Of a stretch of 64,000 nt of DNA, positions 1 through 10,900 are shown one piece after another. The notes beneath the pieces were generated by a model that saw only the letters and a program-made list of their open reading frames with translations, did not search any database and was not told where the DNA came from. The stretch covers positions 7,254,001-7,318,000 of the forward strand of contig NC_067205.1 in assembly GCF_026262505.1 (NCBI RefSeq). The letters run 5' to 3'. This DNA is from Trichomonas vaginalis G3. Lineage: Eukaryota > Parabasalia > Trichomonadida > Trichomonadidae. Each line of letters begins with the position of its first letter. Within the stretch, counting starts at the first letter, position 1. The position numbers and the translations under genes are program-made.

Positions 1-474
1 AATTCCTACCAGAGCTGCGAGAACTATGAGTAAGTAATCGTGAGAATTTTGTTCTAAGCGAGGTTTGTTTTCTGCAATTGAAATTAAAATAAGCCAAACA
101 AATAGAAGTATAATAAAAATTACAAGCATAACAAAATTGGCATAATAATATTCATTCCTTGGAATATAAGTTGTAACAAAGAGTAACGTAATTTTTAAGT
201 AAGATATTATATTTAAAACATTACCGATACGAACATTAAGAAATGCTATCGTATGTCCAACTCCAAGTGCAAATAGTAAATAAAGTATTAGAGTGATACT
301 AAAGAAAAATGAAAATACGGCAAGCCCTTTCCAATCGAGAATTGTTTGAAACAATGAAGGAAATTTAAGATCGTCGTCTGTTTTCATGCAATAATATGTA
401 ATAATGACGATAATTGTATGGGCAATTAAGCTGACTGTACAAAAAAAAGCAAGAAATGATTTTTTTATCTTCAT
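1..474 (-). CDS. Partial multi-pass membrane protein (3' end off the window)
   Basis: The minus strand is open from an ATG at 474 to the window edge, giving 158 residues beginning MKIKKSFLAFF. Four hydrophobic stretches are visible: roughly residues 5-28, 50-75, 86-100 and 112-135, separated by short polar loops. There is no stop before position 1, so the carboxyl end is missing. The pattern suggests a multi-span membrane protein, but I recognise no family motif and assign no function. No clear Inr is visible upstream of the ATG. The uninterrupted frame over 474 bases in AT-rich DNA, and the ordered hydrophobic periodicity, argue that it is real. Confidence 0.6.
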   Translation of the reverse strand, partial: MKIKKSFLAFFCTVSLIAHTIIVIITYYCMKTDDDLKFPSLFQTILDWKGLAVFSFFFSITLILYLLFALGVGHTIAFLNVRIGNVLNIISYLKITLLFVTTYIPRNEYYYANFVMLVIFIILLFVWLILISIAENKPRLEQNSHDYLLIVLAALVGI

Positions 475-3344
475 CTAAAATAAAAAACTGACAGAATTCA
501 CTATCTTTTGGCCAAAATGTTCTTGATTATATAAAGGTAACCAAACTATTTTTTGAAAGTCCGCCATAACTTTAATGGTACTATTTCAGCGTGTACAATG
601 AATACAAAAATTCTAAGAGTGCCACATAAAATAGTACTTTAGACTTGAGTTAATGCTACCAAGCAAATGTTAAAAAGATGACTTTAGTGTTTTGATAATC
701 AAAGATTAAAATCATTATTGTCTAAATCAATAATCATAACGACAGAAGTTAATGTTTTTTCATAAGTGCTTTAAATCCACTTTTAAAAGTATACCTCAAA
801 AATCAAAATATCAAAAAAAATTGGCCGATAGGTTTGGCTTTAATTTTTGTCTGCTTTTATGATTTGATATGGATGTTATAATTTTAAAAGTTGAGCCAAA
901 TTCACCAATAGATTTTTGAGATTTGCAAATACTCAATAATTTTCAGCGTGTTATCTTTTATTAAAAGAACTATTTGGTTTCAGTATCATATAAATTGATA
1001 TTTACTTTCTATTTGAACCTTCATTTAGCTAATGATTTAATAATACAGATTTCATCTAGTCCTTATAAGAGAATTTTGAATTTGTTATAATAAAAAAACA
1101 AACAGATATAGCTTACACTTCTATAATAAAGATACCTTTTATAGAAATCAGTATGAAATGTGTTTTGGCTTATTGGAAGCATATCAGACATAATCGCCAT
1201 AATCAAAAAATCTATATACCCAATAAGTAATAAATTTGTCGATATAGATTTTCCATAAAATTAGTTTTTAGTCTGATCTTAAAATAAATTTAATTTTTTA
1301 TAAAAAAAATCACATTTAAAAGTACCTTTTTAGTAGCTCGAAATCCTGTTGGTGGATTTCGGGCGTACTTCAAAATTAGCTTTTCTTCTACATATGCAAG
1401 CTATATTTTAAATATGGAGCAAATCGGATCGGCGAAAGTAGTTTAGTTACCTTTGATTATATTGGGAAGTATTAATTATAATAGCTATACTACTTTCCTA
1501 TTTGTACAATGGTTTTATGATGTATAAGAAAAGGTACATTCACTAGGCGATAACAGTAAAATGGGATGAAAATAGGATAAATAGCATCCCTATATAGTGC
1601 CTAACAATATTTATACGGGCCAAAAAAAATTTGGCTAGAGATTTGGCGAGTTATAAAACTTAGAAAATTGAGAGGGATTTTTATTTTTGAATTTTTTTGG
1701 AAAGTTAAAATTGCGATTAAAAATCGATTTCCAGGAGAACTAAGCATCTCATCATATATTTAAATCGATAAAAATATTAAATAATAGTTGAATAGTAAAC
1801 AACATGAAATTATGGCTGAATCTACAGAAAAAATGAACATATTTGACATTTTTGAAAATTCATACGTTAGATGGTGACAGACTCATAAACTATACTTTAG
1901 CTAAGATTGATATATGGTTTCAACAACACATGGTTAAAATCGGAAAAATATTTTAGATTTCAAAAAGATATATATATGGTAATATAATGGAACAAAGTCA
2001 ACAAATAGCATGTTAAATATGTTATAATTAACTTTTTATTAGATCCAATAGTAGATATCGAATGGTTTCCAGCTTTATGGTTAAATATTTTCTTTTCGAG
2101 CTTCTCTTTAACTGTTGTATTAAGGTTGTAAATTTTTGATGCTAGAAACTATGGAATCTTCTTTGCTGCTGCATTTTTCTTGAGAGTTCTTGCAATTTCG
2201 AACAGATCTGCGCATTGTATGAAATAGAGGCTTTAAAATATCTTGAAAACAGAATAGGACTGCTTTTCCAAAGGAATGCTTACTTGTAAATCAGAGAGTT
2301 TCAAAATTGACAGCAAGATTATCATCATAACTTTCGATTTGCTGCGAAAAAGGAAGACAAGTAATTAACAAATCATTTACTGTTGTTCATCAAAAGAAGA
2401 AAACTTTGATAACAACTAATGATGATAAAATCAAGCTATCTTTAATATTTTAAATTGATAAGACATTCAAAATATTTGAATGGTTTAAAATATTTTCTTT
2501 AATTTCTATAAGATTATCATGATTATATAATAAAATTTAAATTTTTATTCAAAAACAATATTTCAAACTTTTAATTTCAAAAATCTTAATTCTGCAATAA
2601 GTGTATTTAATTGTAGCAAATTTAATGATCCTTCGTCATGTAGCAATTTGGAACTCATAAATTAATGATTTCTTCAAGTAAAATTCTGTATTATTCAAAA
2701 GTCAATAATTCTCTAGTAACTTTTCTTCAAACCCTAACCAATATATTATATGTATAATGGAGAATAATTGCAAAGAAAGATAGCCGAATTTACTGGGTAG
2801 TTCTTGTGATGCGAAATAATTGCAAATTAACACCTAGTTTTAACAGCATCAATCTCTTTTTGCTCTCATTTAAATGCATTCGCACACTTTAATTTTGAAA
2901 TATAAGAGTTTTGGAAATTATCAAATTTACCTGCTCAAATACTATAGATCTTCATAAGTGTTAATAGAATCATTAGCCTTACATATAGTGTTTAATATAA
3001 TGATGCACATTATACTGGGATTCATTCCTTATTCATCTAGTTATTATAAGATTTACAACCCCATGAAAATTTAAAATTTTGTCAAAAATAGTGAATGTAC
3101 CTTTGTATAAGATATGGTTCTCGATTTCAAAACATCAAATAATGAAAATTGCTGAACTTATTGATTTTGTGAAGAGCCCAAACTGACTTCGCTAGGTGTC
3201 TCTGCTTGATAATCTTAATAAATTCCTGAAATTTCATACGATTAAAACAATTTATATTCTCATTTTAAAATTTTAATTTTAATCAAATTTCAGTGTTCAA
3301 AGTACCAAATTTTCTTAGCTAGGTTTCAGATGTTGCAGTTCATG
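475..3344. other. Long intergenic region, no gene seen
   Basis: About 2.9 kb of AT-rich DNA with stops in every frame. A short stretch near 2030-2130 reads as hydrophobic residues on the plus strand but is soon closed by stops, so it could be gene debris. I see no RNA gene or clear repeat. Confidence 0.5.
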
Positions 3345-3353
3345 TCACTTTTT
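3345..3353 (+). promoter_or_regulatory. Initiator (Inr) element for the six-span membrane gene
   Basis: TCACTTTTT lies 18-20 bases before the ATG at 3365. It matches the trichomonad Inr pattern TCA(+1)YTW at the usual distance, which supports this start codon. Confidence 0.6.
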
Positions 3354-3364
3354 TATTATAATTT

Positions 3365-4045
3365 ATGTCGGAGTTCAAATGGGGACCCGTAATTAAGGCT
3401 TCATACGTTCTTGTCCCTTGTGAAGTCCTTGCAGCAGCATGTGCCTCTGCAGCTCTTCTAGGTGTTAGTCTCAGCAAAACATTTTCGATTATTTTTGGAA
3501 TTCTTCTTATCATCTTTACTATTGTTTTTGCATTTACAGCATGGAAGACAGCTGATGATAAGTTCATGCGTATTTGCTCGGCTATTGCTGCAGTTCTGAT
3601 GCCAATTGCTGCCATTGGATGTTTCATTGTTGATAAGGAATTTATCAAAACCAGTCATCCCGCTGCTAAGTCTCCACTATATATGTTTATCGCTGCAGCT
3701 CTTTTAATCGATTTCACAATTAATATTATTCAATTAATCAACGTTTGCTCATTTGCTAGCATTAAAGATCGCCTTCTTTCGAACAACAGGCAAATTACGG
3801 CACTTTTCGTTCTCAATCTTGTTCTTGGCCTTGCACTTGGTCTCACATTCGGATTACTCGACGTTGAAGATGAAGACACTATTGGATCTAGAATGGCTAT
3901 TGTTACAGGTGTTTTTGCTGCTGTTGGACTTCTTTGTGGTTTTGGCTTTGCAGTTTTTAACGAGAGAGAAACCCAGAAATTGCAAAAGATTGGTCTTGAT
4001 CCACTCGCTCCTCAAGGTGTTGTTCAGCACTATGATGAAATGTAA
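3365..4045 (+). CDS. Six-span membrane protein of unknown function
   Basis: This 226-residue protein has about six hydrophobic segments (near residues 11-35, 37-60, 68-89, 103-127, 144-164 and 178-200) and short polar loops. A hydrophilic acidic tail ends in HYDEM. There is no cleavable-looking signal peptide; the first 10 residues (MSEFKWGPVI) are polar, so the first span probably acts as the signal anchor. An Inr-like motif just upstream supports the start. I do not recognise the family. The even spacing of spans and the small loops would suit a small transporter-like or vesicle membrane protein, but nothing in the sequence decides this. Confidence 0.75.
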   Translation: MSEFKWGPVIKASYVLVPCEVLAAACASAALLGVSLSKTFSIIFGILLIIFTIVFAFTAWKTADDKFMRICSAIAAVLMPIAAIGCFIVDKEFIKTSHPAAKSPLYMFIAAALLIDFTINIIQLINVCSFASIKDRLLSNNRQITALFVLNLVLGLALGLTFGLLDVEDEDTIGSRMAIVTGVFAAVGLLCGFGFAVFNERETQKLQKIGLDPLAPQGVVQHYDEM

Positions 4046-4891
4046 AAAGAATCTACCTCTATTTATAAATATTTTATTTTCATTTTTACATTCGGAATCA
4101 CAAATAACTATGATCATATTTCTTATCTAATTCGAATTTAGAAAATTAAAAAAAACATTTTACTAATCTTTATAAATAATAGTAGCTTGATTTGCGAAGC
4201 AAGTATATAACATAATGTTCGTTTATTTGAAGAACACAAATCATCTCTTATGCTTTGATATTAGATTTTTATACGATATGTGTAGCTTTTGAGCAAACTA
4301 CATGATATTAACATAAACTATGCTTTACCTATTGAAGTGTAATCTGTAAATGTGATTTTCTCTTGAAAAAACGTCCGACCAATATACACTACTGTAAAAC
4401 ATTGAGAGTTCAAATCTATTAAACCCGAAAATAATATATATGCTTATTTCTGAGCATTATTCACGATCAGAGATAATTAGAAGCTAAAATTCATTTTATT
4501 TGAATAAAGAATCGAAAAACATCCTCAAGGAAAGAAAATTGATCACATTTCTTCGTCATAGGATCGAAATTCTATGCCTAGAGAATTGTTATTGATATTG
4601 TTATACCAAGAAAAGGATTTGTAGTGAACTGAGCTGTGAAATTTTGAATTAGTGATCGCCCCCAAATTAATATGCAAAAATCTGAAATTTAATAAATAGA
4701 TTTTGGAGAAAAGTTTTAACGATGAATTTGAATGCACTTATCTCTGTATTAGATGGGTGATAAAACTGAATCATTTCATCTTGTTCGGTATGGCCACTCA
4801 TGACTCAAAAATGAAAGGGTTACAACCTCTATTTTCATGACAAAGTTTCTATTGAAAATCGAACGATAGATTGAATGGCCATTTTTTTTGG
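4046..4891. other. Intergenic region, no gene seen
   Basis: About 0.85 kb between two same-strand genes. It is AT-rich, and only a short minus-strand frame of 64 codons occurs, without family features. It should hold the 3' signals of the membrane gene and the promoter of the synthetase gene. Confidence 0.5.
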
Positions 4892-6910
4892 ATGGAGTTT
4901 GTTTGTCCAGCTAAAACAGCAGCTGCCCCCCTTGCAAATATCACATTCTACTTTGCACAAAAGGCTGCTAAGATCAAGGTCTCCAGAACCGGAGAGAGCG
5001 TCGTTTTAACCGATGGTGATAACAAAATCGAAGGTGAAATTGCTGTAGCACTTCATCTTGCCAAGGCACTCAACCTCCCAATTTACCCAGAAGCTCACCG
5101 TGCTGAGATCGATGCCCACGTCAACCTTTACCCAAAGGTTCAAGATGGCCTTCTCCAGAAGGACTTCGCCTTTGTTGTTGGCAACGAATTCACACTTGCT
5201 GATATCGCTGTTTACGCTGCTATCCAGAAATCTGGTCTCGAAGTTTCCAACAACTGGTACAACACAGTTGCTGCAAATCCAATGATCAAGCGTTACCACT
5301 CCTCTGTTAATGCTGAACAGAACAAGAAGACAGCCGCCAAGAAGGCTGAAGCTCCAAAGGAGAAGGTCTGCACAAGATTCGCCCCAGAACCATCTGGCTA
5401 CCTTCACATCGGCCACGCCAAGGCTGCCCTTGCTTCAGAGATGTACACACGCTCTCGTGGAGGCGAGTTCATCCTCAGATTCGATGATACAAACCCAAAG
5501 AACGAATCCGCTGAATTCGAAGAGATCATCAAGAAGGACCTTGAGCTCCTCGATATCAAGTTCGACCGCTGCGAGCGCACATCCGACTACATCCCAATCA
5601 TCATCGAGAAGCTTGTTGACTTCATCAAGCAAGGCAAGGCTTACGTCGATGATACACCAGCTGATGTCATCTCCGAGCAGCGTCTCAAGCTCCAGCCATC
5701 CGTCCACCGTGATGACACAGTCGAGCAGAACCTTGCTGCCTGGGAAGAGATGCTCAAGCGTACAGAGCACGGTCTCAAGTGCGTCGTTCGTGCCAAGATC
5801 GACTACCAGTCCAAGAACGGTGTCATGAGAGATCCAGTTATTGCCCGTCACATCGAGAACGGCTACCATCCAAAGACCGGCACCAAGTACCCAGTCTTCC
5901 CAGTCTATGACTTTGCCTGCCCAATTGTCGACTCTCTTGCTGGTGTTACACACGCCATGAGATCCTGGGAATACACAGACAGAGATCACCTTTACTACTA
6001 CTTCATTGATGCTCTCCACCTCCGCAAGGTCAAGATCATCTCCTTCTCTCGTCTCTCATTCACACACACAGCACTCGGCAAGCGCCATCTTCGCAAGCTT
6101 GTTGCCGAGCACCTCGCCGAGGGCTGGGATGATCCCAGATTCCCAACAGTCCGTGGTCTCAGAAGGAGAGGTCTCATCCCAGATACACTCAAGCAATTCT
6201 GCCAAGCTCAGGGTGCTTCTGCTACACAGAACATGCACGAGTGGGGCAAGCTCTGGTCTCTTAACCGTGCCATCATCCAACCATCATCACCACGTGTCAT
6301 GTCAATTGCACCAGAATCAGCCGTCAAGCTCTACATCGAAGGCGCTCCAGAGGGTGTCGTAACATGCAACGTCAACGACAAGGTCAAGACCCTCGGTACA
6401 AAGGAACTCGCCACAGGACCAAACGTCTTGATCGAGGAAGAAGATGCCAAGCTTCTCCAAGTCGGCGGAAAGGCTTGCCTTCTCCACTGGAACACATTCA
6501 CAGTTACAGACATCCAGAAGGATGGAGAGAAGATCGTTGAAGTCAAGGCCAAGTGGTTGGGTGATAACGACTTCAAGTCTACAAAGAAGTTGAACTGGAT
6601 CGTCGCTGATAAGGCTGTCGAAATTACAATGAGAGAATGGAACTACCTCATCGAGGAACCAATCTACAACCCAGAAATGGATATCACAAAGGCAATCTGC
6701 AAGGTACCATTCGCTGATACAAAGCTTCTTGTCGATGCTTCAATCAACAACATCAAGCAGGGTCAGATCTTACAGCTCGAGCGCAGAGCTGACTGCATCG
6801 TAGATAAGATTGAAGATGGTAAGTACATGGTATTCCTTATCCCAACAGGTACAATTAGAAACCTTGGCCTTCCAATCAAGATCCAGTTGTTCGCAGAGGA
6901 ATCTCAATAA
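4892..6910 (+). CDS. Glutamyl-tRNA synthetase, eukaryotic cytosolic type
   Basis: Class I aminoacyl-tRNA synthetase of 672 residues that charges tRNA-Glu in the cytosol. Residues 1-145 resemble the GST-C-like appended domain of eukaryotic GluRS (LADIAVYAAIQ), followed by a Lys-rich linker. The catalytic domain opens with RFAPEPSGYLHIGHAKAA (HIGH at about 172-175). It carries the GluRS signatures FSRLSF and WDDPRFPTVRG, and then a beta-barrel anticodon-binding domain. The KMSKS-equivalent loop reads ALGKR (about 394-398), where most eukaryotic GluRS have LSKR. The frame stays open seven codons further upstream only through a TTG, so the ATG at 4892 is chosen. Codon use is strongly C/G-ending, unlike the neighbours, as expected for a highly expressed gene. 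GlnRS belongs to the same group, but the WDDPRFPTVRG-RRRG context and the domain layout favour GluRS. Confidence 0.93.
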   Translation: MEFVCPAKTAAAPLANITFYFAQKAAKIKVSRTGESVVLTDGDNKIEGEIAVALHLAKALNLPIYPEAHRAEIDAHVNLYPKVQDGLLQKDFAFVVGNEFTLADIAVYAAIQKSGLEVSNNWYNTVAANPMIKRYHSSVNAEQNKKTAAKKAEAPKEKVCTRFAPEPSGYLHIGHAKAALASEMYTRSRGGEFILRFDDTNPKNESAEFEEIIKKDLELLDIKFDRCERTSDYIPIIIEKLVDFIKQGKAYVDDTPADVISEQRLKLQPSVHRDDTVEQNLAAWEEMLKRTEHGLKCVVRAKIDYQSKNGVMRDPVIARHIENGYHPKTGTKYPVFPVYDFACPIVDSLAGVTHAMRSWEYTDRDHLYYYFIDALHLRKVKIISFSRLSFTHTALGKRHLRKLVAEHLAEGWDDPRFPTVRGLRRRGLIPDTLKQFCQAQGASATQNMHEWGKLWSLNRAIIQPSSPRVMSIAPESAVKLYIEGAPEGVVTCNVNDKVKTLGTKELATGPNVLIEEEDAKLLQVGGKACLLHWNTFTVTDIQKDGEKIVEVKAKWLGDNDFKSTKKLNWIVADKAVEITMREWNYLIEEPIYNPEMDITKAICKVPFADTKLLVDASINNIKQGQILQLERRADCIVDKIEDGKYMVFLIPTGTIRNLGLPIKIQLFAEESQ

Positions 6911-7986
6911 AGAATTTTATCGTTTTTCTCTTTTCTTTTAAATTCATGACGGATTTTTATTTAAATAACTGATGGTTTGTACTGATCCAAATTTTAAATG
7001 AAATAAATTTCGAATAAATTTTGTTTAATGAATTGTATTTGGATATGATTTTAAGTGGATATTTCTTATGTCTATAAGAAATTGGGCCGCCTTTCAAAAT
7101 TCAATCGAAAAAAAGTTAATTTATATGGAAACAAAGGATTTTGAACCGAGTCATGTTTGTAAAAATATAAGTAATACGTTTTAATTTGTATGGTATTATA
7201 ATAAGTCTCTCGAAAAAGAAAAAAAATATTGAAACTCGGTATTATGATTTGTTTTCAAGCATCAATAAATTATACTGAAGAATCACTTGTTAATTTTTTA
7301 CGGTGTTCGATGAAATTGTGAGGAAAATTAGGAATATATAATTAATTGGTAAGATAACTGACAAAAAATGGAGAAACAAGAAAATACTAAAGCCGCATGG
7401 CGCTACTGCATGATTTGTTTAAATCAGAATTTTCCAAATTTTTTCTAAAATCGGCAAAATGAAGGAAACTCTAACATTTTTTGAAAATAAAAAACGAAAT
7501 TCATAATTTTTTTGGAATTTTTTAAAGTTAATTTTCAATTTTAGCCATTAATAAACAAGTTCATCAAATAATAAAACACATAATTGTTATAAAAATAGAT
7601 TTTAAATCATATTTTTACGATAAAATATAAATTTGATGTTTTGGTATTATGCAAAATTTTATCTTTTGAAATAATGTTCTTAACTATCTATGGTTTGTAA
7701 TAGCCGAAGAAAACATTTACAAATTATATTATAAAATTCCTCAAATTATTCAAAACAATTGTTTACTTTCAGATGATTCTGATTTATTTATATATATTTA
7801 ACAAATAAGACATTCTCGCAGGAATCACCCAGCATAGGATTATATTTCATCTCTCGATGGACAAATAGTGTCATTATGTTAATAGTATTTTTATATCTCA
7901 AACAATGTAATAAGTTAAACTAGAAATTTTTCCGTTTATATCTAAAACAAACAACAATATTTTTTTTATAAAATAAAAAAAAGTTA
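6911..7986. other. Convergent intergenic region, no gene seen
   Basis: About 1.1 kb between the 3' ends of two convergent genes. It is very AT-rich with stops in all frames, and no RNA gene or repeat is evident. Confidence 0.5.
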
Positions 7987-10900
7987 TTAAATAATTAAAG
8001 GGAACAAATTAAGTCTTCCATTTGCAGTAACAACAACCATACAAAGTGGGTAGAACCCAACAGAAATCCTCAATGCTACATCTTCTGTTTTTCCTAATTT
8101 CTTTGGATTCTTGAAGTCGGAGGGGTCAAAGAAAAGGATGTTGAAGTCAGAATCGCAAATTATGACATAATCGATTCCTTTGTATATGAATTTGTGCCAG
8201 CAAACAACTTCGACATCCACGCTGCAGATGAACTCTCCGAAAGAAGCATAGATAGAAATTGAATCTCCTAAATCTGCAAAAACGAAATTCAACGAATCAG
8301 TGATGAGGAGTTTCAGAGGTTCTTTCTCACACTGAATCATCGAGATGAACTCATTGTGCATCGTGTTGTGGACGAATATTTTGCAGTCTGTGGTGCTGCA
8401 CGCGAACAAAGAGCCAGAGTAGGCCAGGTCCAGACATGTGACCTTTCCTGGGATCTCCGCCAGAACGTTCTCAGTCCTCACCTCCGATCCGTTGAAGAGA
8501 GCCGCCTTGTGGCCACTAGACATCGCAAATAGTTCGGGGACTTCTACGATTTCCTGGTCGACGTCGTCCTTCGTGAAGGAGTACTTCTTGCTGTTTGAAG
8601 GGTCTATGACGAAGAGGACTTCGCTCGAGTGGAACACAAGGAAGTCATCGCTGTACTGGATGCCGTAGACCTTCTTGAGCTGTGGACCCTCTGTGTCGAA
8701 AGTGAAGAAACGGAGTTGGCCATTTTTGACAAAAATAGCGACATTTCTCCCAAAGACAAAAACAGCGAGAATCTCATCCTTCACGAGACCCAATCCGAAG
8801 ATTGTCGAGTTCTGAATCGTGAAATCTGGTTTCCTCTCACCTAGAATAGGGATGAATTCGCTCGAGAAGTCAAATGATTCTGTCTTCTTCCTGTTTCTGA
8901 TGACTTCTTCCAGAGGGATAACTCCGTCGCAAACGTAGAGTTCGTAAGGAACAGAGATGACACTCGTCTGCCTGATCTCGGGGAAGAGGCCGCTGACGTG
9001 GAAGGTCTTTCCTGTGAACAGCTCGAAGGTTACGAGAACCTCGAAGTTCGACCAGAGAAGTCTTCTCGAAAACGTCTTCAAGAGGAGATCAGAAATCTGG
9101 AGAGAAAACCTTTTGTCGATTTCCTTCAGGTTCGACATTATTGTGTCAGATGAAATCGGATCAAAGTCGATGTAGAAACTCTCATTCGTCCTCAGAAATA
9201 TCTCTATCGACGTCGGTGGCTTCTCCAGGATGTATTCTATGTCCTCATTCTTTATCAGTTTCGACGGGTCTGACTTGGATATTATCTGTATCTGGTCGGA
9301 CGAAATAAAGATGCAGATCGGCCTCATCTCTCCGAGAATGTACCTTGCCCCAGGATAGGAAACAATGTTCTTCGAAGTGTAGTTCAAACCATTGATTCCG
9401 ATATCGCCGACATCATCGGAAAACTGGATTTTCGTGTCGAAGAAAAGGTATTTGAAGCAGGGCACTTTCGCGAATCCGTAGAAGTGACTCCTTCTTCTCT
9501 CGCACTTCTCTATGTTGAACGTGTTCATGTACACCTGGAAATCGTTGACGGAATTCATCGGCGGTATGAAAATCTTTGGCTTAGAGAGCGGAGTCATCGT
9601 GACATTCGACGTCAGCAAAATCAGGTTCTTCGCTTCCGAAATCGCCTCACAGATCTCCATCGACAGGTTGGAGAGCTTCTGCGAGAACTCCATCGAGAAG
9701 TCGGAGATTACATCTGACATCTCCGCCTCTTTAAATGTAACTTTGTCGTTTGACAAAATCTGTGAAAGCAGCTTGAAGAGTGATGGAAAAGCAGCGAGGT
9801 CGGTATCTTCCAGGGAGTTCGCCATCTGGCAGACGCTTTCACTGGATTCACCACCGACGTTTTCGTCAACTGAAATGCCGAACTTGAGAGTGAATTTGTT
9901 CGCCGCCTTCAGAATCGAATAAAGCGACAAAACGTCGTCAACCTGTCTCTTTTCACTCTCAAGCGACTCGTTCAGGTAGAATGGAGAGTTGATGTAGGCG
10001 TCGACAAGTCTCGGGTCAATGGAGTAGTCGCAGAACCTGAAGAAGATTGCCTTGTAGACGTAGACAGCCCTTTCCCTCGCGCTCAGATCGAGCTCAGAAG
10101 AGGACTTCAAGAGTCGGATCGCAATGTAATTACCGTCTATTTTAAGCGCTCCAGAGAGGATCTGGAGGAAATCCAAGACAACTTTCAGATTCTCCGAAGA
10201 CTTCAGTGCAAAGTGCTCCACAAAGTTGTAGCAATGAGAGTATCCTTCTCCATTAAGTTGGCTGAGCAGCAGAATGAGCGGATAGACGAACCAGAGCTTG
10301 TCCTTCGAAATCATCTCATCACGGCTGTGCTGCGCAAGGCCTCCGATCAAGGCTGCACAGACTTCCTTCTGGTCGTACGGAAGACTGAGGGAGAGAACGA
10401 TGCAGAAGGGGCACAAATAAGGGTTAGAGATGCAGAATGGAGTTAAAGAATTGAAAATCTCTTGCTTCTTTTTGTGTTTAAAGAGTGCAATAGAGGCAGC
10501 AATGATTTCAACTGTTCCAGTGAGGAGAGATACAGATTTGAGAATCGAAGTGACAATAGAAACGTCATCTATCTCAAGAAGGGCGAGTAGAACAGCAATA
10601 TTATCTTTCTTGAGGGTTAGTTTAAGAGTATTCGCAATTCTCTCAAAGAGAATTAAAAGATCGTATACTAAATCGAACATTTCTTCTTTGTGGGAGTTGT
10701 AAAGGATAGAAAAGAATAAGTCAAGTTCTTTTGAAGTAAGATTTGTGACACTCATCGTGCTTAATAATGAAATATATTCTTTGACAAGTTTTTTGTTAGT
10801 TTTCGCATATATTTCGAAAACATCTGGGAAAACTCTGATTAACCTTGAGAAATAACCCTCAACTTTGAAGCATTTCGGAAATTGGCAGACGGCCATCGTT

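Noticed and set aside
2030-2440. Possible decayed membrane-protein gene
   Set aside because: Only about 35 hydrophobic codons are open and no family is recognisable.
4871-4891. Earlier TTG start for glutamyl-tRNA synthetase
   Set aside because: It is not an ATG and adds only seven residues; the ATG at 4892 gives a normal family start. The same reasoning was used for the integrase and helicase.
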